From Pseudorhizobium flavum (lineage in GTDB: Bacteria > Pseudomonadota > Alphaproteobacteria > Rhizobiales > Rhizobiaceae), in NCBI RefSeq assembly GCF_902502825.2, contig NZ_LR723670.1:1-64000 (forward strand): DNA of 64,000 bases, read 5' to 3'. Numbering within the stretch: the stretch's first letter is position 1; each line of letters begins with the position of its first letter. The notes below the pieces were generated by a model that made no database searches, was not told the origin of the DNA, and was given only the letters and a program-made list of their open reading frames with translations. Shown here in pieces: positions 36,263-46,553 of this stretch. The position numbers were made by a program, and so were the translations under genes.

Positions 36263-37102
36263 ATGTCCAAAGCACGTTCTTCCCTTCTTCGCTCCGGACT
36301 CATCCATGTAGCGTTGATCACCTATACGCTGATTGCGCTCTTTCCGGTCTTCCTGACGCTGGTGAACTCGCTCAAGGCACGCAACGCCATCTTCCGCGAG
36401 CCGATGGCCCTGCCGACGCCAAAGACCTTCAGCCTTGTCGGCTACGAGACGGTGCTGAAGCAGGGGGATTTCGTCGGCTACTTCCAGAACAGCCTGATTG
36501 TCACTGTCGTCGCGATCGCGCTGGTCCTGCTGTTCGGTGCCATGGCCGCCTTCGCCCTCTCCGAATATCGCTTCCGCGGCAATACGCTGATGGGTCTCTA
36601 TCTCGCGCTTGGGATCATGATCCCGATCCGGCTGGGCACGGTTGCCATCCTGCAGGGCATGGTGGCGACGGGGCTGGTCAACACGCTGACGGCGCTGATC
36701 CTCGTCTACACGGCGCAAGGCCTGCCGCTGGCGATCTTCATACTGTCGGAGTTCATGCGCACCGTTTCCGACGACCTGAAGAATGCCGGGCGGATCGACG
36801 GCCTGTCCGAATACGCGATCTTCTTCCGCCTCGTTCTGCCGCTGGTGCGCCCGGCCATGGCGACGGTCGCCGTCTTCACCATGATCCCCATCTGGAACGA
36901 CCTGTGGTTCCCGCTGATCCTGGCGCCCGGTGAGGCGACCAAGACGATCACGCTGGGCGCTCAGATGTTCATCGGCCAGTACGTGACCAACTGGAATGCG
37001 GTGCTGTCGGCGCTCTCGCTGGCCATCCTGCCGGTGCTGGTCCTTTACGTCATCTTCTCGCGGCAGTTGATCCGCGGCATTACATCCGGAGCTGTGAAGT
37101 GA
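36263..37102 (+). CDS. CUT1-type sugar ABC transporter permease 2
   Basis: A 279-aa MalG/UgpE-like permease with six helices and an EAA-type loop (NAGRIDGLSEYAIFFRLVLPLVRP) near residue 185. AAGGAGG lies 5 bp before ATG 36263. The stop overlaps the next GTG start by 4 bp. Confidence 0.92.
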   Translation: MSKARSSLLRSGLIHVALITYTLIALFPVFLTLVNSLKARNAIFREPMALPTPKTFSLVGYETVLKQGDFVGYFQNSLIVTVVAIALVLLFGAMAAFALSEYRFRGNTLMGLYLALGIMIPIRLGTVAILQGMVATGLVNTLTALILVYTAQGLPLAIFILSEFMRTVSDDLKNAGRIDGLSEYAIFFRLVLPLVRPAMATVAVFTMIPIWNDLWFPLILAPGEATKTITLGAQMFIGQYVTNWNAVLSALSLAILPVLVLYVIFSRQLIRGITSGAVK

Positions 37103-38163
37103 GCATTGAAGACAAGCCCATCCGCGTCCTCGTCGCCGGCCTCGGCAATATGGGCCGCAGCCACGCCCTCGCCTACCACAATAACCCCGGCTTCGAGATC
37201 GTCGGTTTCGTCAATCGGTCCGAAGTGGCGCTGCCGGAGAAACTGCAGGGCTACACCATCCACCCTTCTTTTCCGGAGGCGCTCGCCGAGCTGAAGCCCG
37301 ACCTCTGCTCGATCTGCACCTATTCGGACAGCCATACCGACTACGCCGTCATGGCCTTCGAGGCCGGCTGCCATGTCTTCGTCGAGAAGCCGCTGGCCAC
37401 GACCGTGGCCGATGCTGAGCGTGTGGTGGCTGCGGCAAAGGCCGCCGACCGCAAGCTGGTGATCGGCTATATCCTGCGCCATCACCCGTCCTGGATGCGG
37501 CTCATCGAGGAGGCCCGCAAGCTCGGGCCGCCCTACGTTTTCCGCATGAACCTCAACCAGCAGTCCTCGGGTGCCACCTGGGAGACCCACAAGGCGCTGA
37601 TGCAGACGACCTCGCCGATCGTCGATTGCGGCGTCCACTATGTCGACGTCATGTGCCAGATCACCGATGCCAAGCCCGTGCAGGTGCGCGGCATGGGCCT
37701 GCGCCTTTCCGACGAGGTAGCGCCCGACATGTACAACTACGGCCACCTGCAGGTGATGTTTGATGACGGTTCGGTCGGTTGGTACGAGGCGGGCTGGGGC
37801 CCGATGATCTCCGAGACCGCCTTCTTCGTGAAGGACGTGATGTCGCCCAAGGGCTCGGTCTCGATCGTCATGGATCCGAACGCGAAGTCCGACGACATCG
37901 ACACGCACACCAAGACCTCGCTGATCCGGGTTCATACCGCCGAAACAGGCCCGGACGGGAAATTCCTGCGTCCGGACGAAGATCTGGCGATGGCTGGCGA
38001 ACCGGGTCATCAGGACCTTTGCGACATGGAACAGGCCTATGTGCTCACGACCATTCGCGAGGATATCGACCTCGACCGCCACATGAACGACGCCGTGCAA
38101 TCGCTGCGCATCTGCCTCGCCGCCGATCAGAGCGTGCGGACCGGCGCGCCAGTCATTCTCTAG
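37099..38163 (+). CDS. Gfo/Idh/MocA family oxidoreductase
   Basis: A 354-aa NAD(P)-dependent dehydrogenase: Rossmann motif [14 protein letters not shown] at the N-terminus, the conserved FVEKPLA (EKP motif) near residue 97, and a C-terminal Gfo/Idh beta-sheet domain. GTG start overlaps the permease stop. It sits between the second permease and the ATPase of the importer, so it likely acts on the imported sugar, for example oxidising a hydroxyl of an amino sugar or its derivative. Exact substrate unknown. Confidence 0.88.
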   Translation: MSIEDKPIRVLVAGLGNMGRSHALAYHNNPGFEIVGFVNRSEVALPEKLQGYTIHPSFPEALAELKPDLCSICTYSDSHTDYAVMAFEAGCHVFVEKPLATTVADAERVVAAAKAADRKLVIGYILRHHPSWMRLIEEARKLGPPYVFRMNLNQQSSGATWETHKALMQTTSPIVDCGVHYVDVMCQITDAKPVQVRGMGLRLSDEVAPDMYNYGHLQVMFDDGSVGWYEAGWGPMISETAFFVKDVMSPKGSVSIVMDPNAKSDDIDTHTKTSLIRVHTAETGPDGKFLRPDEDLAMAGEPGHQDLCDMEQAYVLTTIREDIDLDRHMNDAVQSLRICLAADQSVRTGAPVIL

Positions 38164-38191
38164 TGCCGCCTATCTCGTAAGGACAACGCCA

Positions 38192-39196
38192 TTGGGTTCG
38201 CTGCAACTGACCTCCATCCGCAAGTCCTTCGGGACCCACGAGGTGCTGAAGGGGATCGATCTCGACGTGAAGGATGGCGAGTTCGTGATCTTCGTCGGAC
38301 CGTCAGGCTGCGGAAAGTCCACGCTCCTGCGCGTCATCGCGGGCCTGGAGGACGCGACTGCGGGAAGCGTCCGAATCGACGGCGCGGAGGTGGTGAACAC
38401 GCCGCCGGCCAAGCGTGGGATTGCCATGGTCTTCCAGACCTACGCCCTCTATCCGCACCTGACGGTGAAGGACAATATGGGGCTCGGGCTGAAGCAGGCG
38501 GGCGAGGCTAAGGCGGTGATCGAGGAGCGGGTCGCCAAGGCTTCCACCATGCTGTCGCTCGACGAATATCTCGGGCGTCGGCCTGCGGAACTGTCCGGCG
38601 GACAGCGCCAGCGCGTCGCGATTGGACGGGCGATTGTTCGCGAACCGAAACTCTTCCTGTTTGATGAGCCGCTGTCCAACCTCGACGCCGCGCTCAGGGT
38701 GCATATGCGGCTGGAGATAGCAGCACTTCATCGACGCCTGAAGGCGACGATGATCTATGTCACGCACGACCAGGTCGAGGCGATGACGCTTGCGGACAAG
38801 ATCGTCGTGCTGAATGCCGGCGCCATAGAGCAGATCGGCTCGCCGATGGAGCTCTACAATCGCCCGGCCAACCTCTTCGTCGCAGGCTTCCTCGGCTCGC
38901 CGCAGATGAACTTCATCGAAGCCGGGCGAATGGGCGAGACGGGGGCGACCACGATGGGCATCCGGCCGGAGCATATCGGCCTCTCACGGGAAGCGGGCAC
39001 CTGGAAGGGCAGGGTCGAGCATGTGGAGCATCTTGGGGCCGACACAATCGTCTACATCCAGACGGAGCAGGCAGGGCTGGTGACGGTGCGGCTTTTCGGC
39101 GAACACCCCTATTCAGCCGACGACATCGTCTTCGCAACGCCAGATGCGACCAGCATGCACCGTTTCGATGCCGATGGTCGGGCAATCGGTCTGTGA
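38192..39196 (+). CDS. CUT1 sugar ABC transporter ATP-binding protein (UgpC/MsmK-like)
   Basis: A 334-aa ATPase: Walker [10 protein letters not shown] at about 39-47, Q-loop in [12 protein letters not shown], signature [15 protein letters not shown], Walker [14 protein letters not shown], switch His in VTHDQ, and a C-terminal TOBE/OB region (GIRPEHIGL). TTG 38192 is the likely start, with AAGGA 8 bp upstream. The C-terminal regulatory domain is a little short for the family. It closes the importer operon. Confidence 0.9.
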   Translation: MGSLQLTSIRKSFGTHEVLKGIDLDVKDGEFVIFVGPSGCGKSTLLRVIAGLEDATAGSVRIDGAEVVNTPPAKRGIAMVFQTYALYPHLTVKDNMGLGLKQAGEAKAVIEERVAKASTMLSLDEYLGRRPAELSGGQRQRVAIGRAIVREPKLFLFDEPLSNLDAALRVHMRLEIAALHRRLKATMIYVTHDQVEAMTLADKIVVLNAGAIEQIGSPMELYNRPANLFVAGFLGSPQMNFIEAGRMGETGATTMGIRPEHIGLSREAGTWKGRVEHVEHLGADTIVYIQTEQAGLVTVRLFGEHPYSADDIVFATPDATSMHRFDADGRAIGL

Positions 39197-39835
39197 TGGC
39201 CAGTTTTTCGGACCGTCGAGAAATGATCTATTCCCGTTAGCGTCCGAGACGCCGAAGCTGTTTCGCCATGATTCTGGTTGGCAGCGCACGGTAAGCTGCT
39301 CGAGACGGTCGCTTGGGACGAGTATCGAATGCCTGCTCGCATCGGCGGCAGAGATAATGCAGGAGCGGAAAATCCGCTCCGGGGATCAGCGGGGACGTGC
39401 CTCGGTCGGTCCGCCTCGGCTATTGCTCTTCTCGTGAGGAGGATGACGATAGTGCTCTCGTGCCCCTGAGGCCGTTACCACGCTCACCTGAGAACAAGAC
39501 AACAGCGTTCTCAATGGGAAGTGGGGCGTTGCTACCGACATTTCGACCGCGTGTAGGATGCGAGCCAGGCTTCGACTGCGGAGGAGCATCTCATTGGCTC
39601 GTCCGGCGCAGGCGCAGCCGGAAATGCCCGCTACCATCCAAGGAAGAGGACGCAGCGAGCAAGTCCTGGAGACTGCGAAAGCACCCTCCGTCACGCCACC
39701 ATGCTGCAGCATCAGGAAACATCGAGAAACTGGACGAATACTTGCGTCTTTCAGATTGCTTGAGGAGGCGTTGTTTGTTTGCTAGTCTAAGGTAATAAAA
39801 ACTTAACAAATTATAAGTGAGGCGGAGGCAGGATC
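39197..39835. other. 639-bp gene-poor region
   Basis: No convincing gene. The longest open frame (39397-39795) is Arg/Ser/Pro-rich with no recognisable domain and no good ribosome-binding site. A GC hairpin, GGAGCGGA-AAA-TCCGCTCC (39362-39380), lacks a T-run. The last 60 bases turn AT-rich (AATAAAAACTTAACAAATTAT) just before the GGCGGAGGCAGG ribosome-binding site of the next gene and probably hold its promoter. Confidence 0.6.
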
Positions 39836-41674
39836 ATGCAAACCAAGACAGTGAAGTCCAGCGTGAGCGAGACGGTCAGCTTCGAACAGGCGGTTGCTCT
39901 TCTAGGTGTGAATAACATGAACGACGTCGCAGCGTCGTTTTTGGTCTCGGAGCTTTCAGCCAATGGGACCGTCTCTAATGTAGTCTATACTGGCGTAGGT
40001 GGCGCCGCCTATCTCGTTGGTAATCTTGGGTTGGGCGCAGTCGGCAACTTTTCCGGAGGGATATTACTCTCGACCGGCGACTTCCCGCCCACTTCAAATA
40101 CGCAGTCAAGCTATGGGCGGAGCAACAGCGCGCCGGGGGATGGCGATCTTACCACCACTGTCAAGGCGGCGTTCTCTGGAGCGGGCACCACCAATGACGC
40201 TGCAATCATCGAGTTTACCGTAAACGTCACGCAAGCGGATATCGATGGCATCAAATTCGATGTGATCTTCGGATCGGACGAATTTCCGGAGTACTCAGAC
40301 ACCACATTTGTCGACATAGCCGCAATCTATGTGAACGACAAGAATTACGCTCTGTTCGATTCGGATGCCTTGAAGCCACTGAGTATCCTCGATGGCAACC
40401 TGCCGTACTTCAACGACAACACCGGTAGCGCCTTTCCCATCGAATGGGATGGTTTCTCTTCCAAGCTTTCTATCAGAGCGCCCGTGAAGCTTGGACTGAA
40501 TACCATAAAGATAGCGATCGCAGATACGGGCGACTACATCTACGATTCAGGCCTCTATATAAATAATATAGAACTGACAGCGGGTGGGGGCACTATCGGT
40601 GAACCGGTCAAGGCGGTGGATGGGACGTCGGGTAACGATGTTTTGGAGGCTTCCCTTCTGAAGGAGGGCTTCGTCTTGGCAGGCGGTAGCGACTCCATCA
40701 GCGGGACCTTGGAAGACCTGAACGGGGATATTGTCGAAGGCTTCGGGGAAGATGATACACTGATATTCCAGAGCGTGGTCCTAGGCCCGCAGAACCTGCA
40801 AGTGCTGCAGGGGTCGGCAATCCTGAACATAGACTCGAACCTCGACGGCATCGTCGATTCCACGGTGACGTTGAGCGGCAACTTCTCAGGTGCAGCGTTT
40901 GCGTTCCAGCAGCTTGGGGGAAACAGCCATCTGACCGTGGACCTTGCGTCGAGCCCCGGCATCATCAACTCGCTCTCGTTTGAGAAGCAGTTAGAGGTGA
41001 TCTATTTCGGCTACTTCGATCGAGCCGCCGACGGCGAGGGCTTCTCGTTCTGGCTTGATCAGAATGTTAAGGCTCAGGCCAGCGGTCAGAGCGCAGAAGT
41101 GGCGCTTACGAACATAGCCAATTCTTTCCGCCCTCAACCTGAGACAGTGGCGCTCTATCCGGCACTTGGGATTGATAATCCAGATTTCAGCTCCACGGAA
41201 TTCCAGCAGCAACTAAGCGACTTTCTCGACGACGTCTATCAGAACCTGTTCAACCGCGCGCCCGACGCAGAAGGCAAGAGTTATTGGACCGGGCAGATAC
41301 TCTCGGGGGAGGTGGGGCTAGGCGCTGCGATTCTGGCCATCGCCAACGGCGCCATCGGTGACGACGTTGCTATTGTCCTGAACAAGGCGGAAGCATCGCT
41401 CTACTTCACGAATGAGACCGACGATGCAAATCTTCCGGTGAACAGCGATTTTCTGGCACAGGCTCGAGCGGTCCTTGCAGGGGTCGATGGTTCCGCCGCG
41501 TCCGTAGCTGCGTCCAAGGCGCAGACGGATCTTTACATCGACACCCAGCCGAGCTTTGCCATCGAATACCATGCCGAGTTGGCGGTTTGGGCCGATGATG
41601 ACCCTGATGGGGACTTGGTGGAACTCGTCGGCGTGGCGGATACGTCAGAAACCGCCGTGGATGCGACCTGGTGA
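39836..41674 (+). CDS. Secreted-type protein with choice-of-anchor L and DUF4214 domains
   Basis: A 612-aa acidic protein, rich in Asp/Asn/Gly/Ser and nearly free of Cys. Residues ~25-255 match the choice-of-anchor L domain (DFPPTSNTQSSYGRSNS; FDVIFGSDEFPEYSDTTFVDIAAI; DSGLYINNIEL). Residues ~262-310 resemble a degenerate RTX/serralysin-type linker (GTSGNDVLEASL, GTLEDLNGDIVEGFGEDD). About 385-515 carries two DUF4214 units (LEVIYFGYFDRAADGEGFSFW; LDDVYQNLFNRAPDAEGKSYW). There is no Sec signal peptide, so type I export is likely, but no export genes are nearby. Composition looks less GC-rich than neighbours, hinting at transfer. Probably a surface or adhesion protein. Confidence 0.82.
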   Translation: MQTKTVKSSVSETVSFEQAVALLGVNNMNDVAASFLVSELSANGTVSNVVYTGVGGAAYLVGNLGLGAVGNFSGGILLSTGDFPPTSNTQSSYGRSNSAPGDGDLTTTVKAAFSGAGTTNDAAIIEFTVNVTQADIDGIKFDVIFGSDEFPEYSDTTFVDIAAIYVNDKNYALFDSDALKPLSILDGNLPYFNDNTGSAFPIEWDGFSSKLSIRAPVKLGLNTIKIAIADTGDYIYDSGLYINNIELTAGGGTIGEPVKAVDGTSGNDVLEASLLKEGFVLAGGSDSISGTLEDLNGDIVEGFGEDDTLIFQSVVLGPQNLQVLQGSAILNIDSNLDGIVDSTVTLSGNFSGAAFAFQQLGGNSHLTVDLASSPGIINSLSFEKQLEVIYFGYFDRAADGEGFSFWLDQNVKAQASGQSAEVALTNIANSFRPQPETVALYPALGIDNPDFSSTEFQQQLSDFLDDVYQNLFNRAPDAEGKSYWTGQILSGEVGLGAAILAIANGAIGDDVAIVLNKAEASLYFTNETDDANLPVNSDFLAQARAVLAGVDGSAASVAASKAQTDLYIDTQPSFAIEYHAELAVWADDDPDGDLVELVGVADTSETAVDATW

Positions 41675-41796
41675 CAGAGTGTTGTCCGCTCGGGACGGCG
41701 GGCAACCCTACGTTCGTCTTCTGACGTGCTGACAGGTGAGACCGGCGCAACGAAGGACCGTCGCCCTCTCGGGCTTCAGGTATATAAGAGGAGATT

Positions 41797-41872
<76 letters not shown>

Positions 41873-42020
41873 ATCAGGGTGGTCCGGCATCATGTCCGGG
41901 CCTGGGAACTCAAGGCTGTCGCCCGGAGTGGCGGCTTCTTACTTCCGGTTTTTCGAGAGTGCAAGCCGTAAATTCGTGGCCCGGCGAAATTTGTCGATCC
42001 GCCGGGCAGTTGCTGGTGGA

Positions 42021-42404
42021 TCAGACTTCGTCGTCGTCGCCGGTGACGCCGATGATGCCGGTCATGTCGTCATCGTCGTCGTCTTCGTCGGCTTCCAGGA
42101 AGGTGTCGTCGTCGTCGCCTTCGATCTCGACGTCGTCATCGCCCATATCGGGAAGATCGTCGCCGCTGTTATCGTCGCTGTCGTCGTTCGAGACCAGTTC
42201 GACATCCGTATTCTCGGTGTCGACCTCCTGGATCTCCTCTTCCTCGGCCTGCTCCATCTTCATCTGGGCCGTGTTCTCCTCGAAGAAGGAGAGCGGCCAG
42301 GACTTGCCGGTATAGGGAGAGACGACGGGGTCGCGGTTGAGGTCGTAGAACTTCTTGCCGGTATCCGGGTCGGTACGTTTGGTTCCGAGTTCCGCTTTTG
42401 CCAC
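42021..42404 (-). CDS. TIGR02300 family protein (FYDLN acid-tail protein)
   Basis: A 127-aa protein starting at GTG 42404 with GAGG 8 bp before it. The N-terminal ~45 residues hold the family core: AELGTKRTDPDTGKKFYDLN and SPYTGKSWPLSFF, which may bind metal or RNA. The rest is a very acidic Asp/Glu tail with runs of Asp, expected to be disordered. The family is confined mainly to alphaproteobacteria and has no established function. It is divergent from aroA and next to tRNA-Ala, an arrangement common in rhizobia. Confidence 0.88.
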   Translation of the reverse strand: MAKAELGTKRTDPDTGKKFYDLNRDPVVSPYTGKSWPLSFFEENTAQMKMEQAEEEEIQEVDTENTDVELVSNDDSDDNSGDDLPDMGDDDVEIEGDDDDTFLEADEDDDDDDMTGIIGVTGDDDEV

Positions 42405-42555
42405 TGTGAAAGCCTCGTGAGTCTGGCCGATCAAGTCGGTGTGGCCGCCGGAGCGGCTGTCAACGGGTGAAAATCTAAGCCGGTCCCCATAAGGCCTGCG
42501 CTCTTTTCTGTCAAAGGTAAACTTGACCGCCCGGAAGGCCAAATTAGCCGGATGA

Positions 42556-43985
<1,430 letters not shown>

Positions 43986-43986
<1 letters not shown>

Positions 43987-44621
43987 TGGGCTTCGTCGTG
44001 GCCATCGACGGACCGGCGGCAGCGGGCAAGGGAACGCTCTCGCGCCGGATCGCCGAAACCTACGGCTTCCAGCACCTCGACACCGGGCTGACCTACCGCG
44101 CCACTGCCAAGGCACTGCTCGATGCGGGGCTGCCGCTCGACGACGAGCAGGTGGCGGAAGAGATGGCGCGCGAGCTGGATCTCGGCGGCCTCGACCGGTC
44201 CGTCTTGTCGCGCCACGAGATTGGTGAGGCGGCGTCGAAGATCGCGGTGATGCCTTCCGTGCGTCGTGCGCTGGTCGAGGCGCAGCAGGCCTTTTCGCGG
44301 CGCGAGCCGGGAACGGTGCTCGACGGCCGCGATATCGGCACCGTCGTCTGCCCGCACGCGCCGGTGAAGCTCTACGTCACGGCCTCCCCGGAAGTGCGCG
44401 CGAAACGGCGCTTCGACGAAATAGTCGCCGGCGGCGGCGAGGCGGATTTCGGGGCGATCTTCGCCGACGTGAAGAAGCGCGACGAACGCGACATGGGCCG
44501 CGCAGACAGCCCCTTGAGACCCGCGGACGATGCGCACTTGCTTGATACTTCGGAAATGAGTATAGAAGCCGCGTTTCAGGCCGCGAAGAGCTTCATCGAC
44601 GCTGCCTTGAATAAAGATTGA
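43986..44621 (+). CDS. cmk: Cytidylate kinase
   Basis: A 211-aa (d)CMP kinase with Walker A-like [19 protein letters not shown] at the N-terminus, [30 protein letters not shown] and a late [13 protein letters not shown] segment. Start overlaps the aroA stop. The aroA-cmk-rpsA order is widely conserved in bacteria. Confidence 0.95.
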
Positions 44622-44739
44622 CGACCTGCCGGTGAGCCGGCACGTCAGACTAGCTCGCAGATCAGTCCTTGCGCCGGATTGCCTCCAAGATGAGGCGGAC
44701 TGACTTCGAGCGTGTTCAACACGAACCCCCGGCGCATAT

Positions 44740-44757
44740 GTGTCCTTGAATGGACAC
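44740..44757 (+). promoter_or_regulatory. Stem-loop 5 bp upstream of the rpsA Shine-Dalgarno
   Basis: GTGTCC-TTGAAT-GGACAC forms a perfect 6-bp hairpin ending 4-5 nt before AGGAG. A smaller hairpin CGTG-TTCAA-CACG lies at 44711-44723. Ribosomal protein S1 is known to repress its own translation in E. coli through leader hairpins; here the role is inference. Confidence 0.4.
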
Positions 44758-44771
44758 CCTCAGGAGATTTC

Positions 44772-46478
44772 ATGGCAGTATCTAACCCCACGCGGGAGGA
44801 CTTCGCGTCGCTCCTCGAAGAATCCTTCGCACAGACCGATCTGGCCGAAGGCTATGTGACCAAGGGTCTGGTCACGGCGATCGAAAAGGACATGGCTGTT
44901 GTCGACGTCGGCCTCAAGGTCGAGGGTCGCATCGCGCTGAAGGAGTTCGGCGTCAAGGGCAAGGACGGTTCGCTGAAGGTCGGCGACGAAGTCGAAGTCT
45001 ATGTCGAGCGCATCGAAAACGCGCTCGGCGAAGCCGTTCTGTCGCGCGAGAAGGCTCGCCGCGAGGAAAGCTGGGTCAAGCTCGAAGCCAAGTTCGAGGC
45101 TGGCGAGCGCGTCGAAGGCATCATCTTCAACCAGGTCAAGGGTGGCTTCACCGTCGATCTGGATGGTGCCGTTGCCTTCCTTCCGCGTTCGCAGGTGGAC
45201 ATCCGTCCGATCCGCGACGTCACCCCGCTGATGCACAACCCGCAGCCCTTTGAAATCCTCAAGATGGACAAGCGTCGCGGCAACATCGTCGTCTCGCGTC
45301 GTACGGTCCTCGAGGAGTCCCGTGCCGAGCAGCGTTCTGAAATCGTCCAGAACCTCGAAGAAGGCCAGGTTGTTGACGGCGTCGTCAAGAACATCACCGA
45401 TTACGGTGCGTTCGTTGACCTCGGCGGCATCGACGGCCTGCTGCACGTCACCGACATGGCCTGGCGCCGCGTCAACCATCCGTCGGAAATCCTGTCCATC
45501 GGCCAGTCGGTCAAGGTCCAGATCATCCGCATCAACCAGGAAACCCACCGTATCTCGCTCGGCATGAAGCAGCTCGAGTCGGATCCGTGGGATGGCATCG
45601 CGGCCAAGTACCCGATCGGCAAGAAGATCTCCGGTACGGTCACGAACATCACCGACTACGGTGCGTTCGTTGAGCTGGAGCCGGGCATCGAAGGCCTGAT
45701 CCACATCTCCGAAATGTCCTGGACCAAGAAGAACGTACACCCCGGCAAGATCCTGTCCACGACGCAGGATGTCGATGTTGTCGTTCTCGAAGTCGATCCG
45801 TCCAAGCGCCGTATCTCGCTCGGTCTCAAGCAGACCCTCGAGAACCCGTGGCAGGCATTTGCCTTCAGCCATCCGGCCGGCACTGAAGTCGAAGGCGAAG
45901 TCAAGAACAAGACCGAGTTCGGCCTGTTCATCGGCCTTGAAGGCGACGTTGACGGCATGGTCCACCTCTCCGACCTCGACTGGAACCGTCCGGGTGAGCA
46001 AGTCATCGAGGAGTACAACAAGGGCGACGTCGTCAAGGCTGTCGTTCTCGATGTGGACGTCGAGAAGGAGCGCATTTCGCTCGGCATCAAGCAGCTCGGC
46101 AAGGATGCAGTCGGTGATGCCGCTGCTTCGGGCGAACTGCGCAAGAACGCTGTCGTTTCGTGCGAAGTCATCGCCGTCAACGACGGTGGCGTCGAAGTGA
46201 AGCTCGTGAACCACGAAGACATCACCTCGTTCATCCGCCGCAACGATCTGGCACGCGATCGCGACGATCAGCGTCCGGAGCGTTTCTCGGTCGGCCAGGT
46301 GTTCGACGCGCGTGTTACCAACTTCTCGAAGAAGGACCGCAAGGTCATGCTGTCGATCAAGGCTCTCGAGATCGCAGAAGAGAAGGAAGCAGTTGCCCAG
46401 TTCGGTTCGTCCGACTCTGGCGCATCGCTCGGGGACATCCTCGGCGCAGCTCTCAAGAACCGCGGCAACAACGAGTAA
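44772..46478 (+). CDS. rpsA: 30S ribosomal protein S1
   Basis: A 568-aa protein with six tandem S1 (OB-fold) domains. Repeats such as GVVKNITDYGAFVDLGGIDGLLH and GTVTNITDYGAFVELEPGIEGLIH are followed by DPSKRRISLGLKQ blocks. Length is normal for the alphaproteobacterial form. ATG 44772 follows CAGGAG by 5 bp; the 20-codon upstream extension carries the leader hairpin instead. It binds mRNA on the 30S subunit. A strong terminator follows. Confidence 0.96.
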   Translation: MAVSNPTREDFASLLEESFAQTDLAEGYVTKGLVTAIEKDMAVVDVGLKVEGRIALKEFGVKGKDGSLKVGDEVEVYVERIENALGEAVLSREKARREESWVKLEAKFEAGERVEGIIFNQVKGGFTVDLDGAVAFLPRSQVDIRPIRDVTPLMHNPQPFEILKMDKRRGNIVVSRRTVLEESRAEQRSEIVQNLEEGQVVDGVVKNITDYGAFVDLGGIDGLLHVTDMAWRRVNHPSEILSIGQSVKVQIIRINQETHRISLGMKQLESDPWDGIAAKYPIGKKISGTVTNITDYGAFVELEPGIEGLIHISEMSWTKKNVHPGKILSTTQDVDVVVLEVDPSKRRISLGLKQTLENPWQAFAFSHPAGTEVEGEVKNKTEFGLFIGLEGDVDGMVHLSDLDWNRPGEQVIEEYNKGDVVKAVVLDVDVEKERISLGIKQLGKDAVGDAAASGELRKNAVVSCEVIAVNDGGVEVKLVNHEDITSFIRRNDLARDRDDQRPERFSVGQVFDARVTNFSKKDRKVMLSIKALEIAEEKEAVAQFGSSDSGASLGDILGAALKNRGNNE

Positions 46479-46500
46479 TCGCTGTTTCCGAAGACACGAA

Positions 46501-46531
46501 GGCCGCCGGATGCAAGTCCGGCGGCCTTTTT
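46501..46531 (+). terminator. Rho-independent terminator after rpsA
   Basis: GGCCGCCGGA (46501-46510) pairs with TCCGGCGGCC (46517-46526) around the loop TGCAAG, followed by TTTTT. Perfect 10-bp stem; ends the aroA-cmk-rpsA unit. Confidence 0.92.
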
Positions 46532-46553
46532 CGTTATGGGTTTGGCTCCTGCT

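Noticed and set aside
39397..39795. 132-codon open frame in the gene-poor stretch
   Set aside because: No ribosome-binding site, no domain and composition like random GC-rich DNA.
42510..42540. aroA promoter with a perfect CTTGAC box
   Set aside because: CTTGAC is present but no acceptable -10 lies at 16-18 bp spacing.
44622..44660. Terminator after cmk
   Set aside because: A TGCCGG-TGA-GCCGGCA hairpin exists but has no T-run, and rpsA follows on the same strand.
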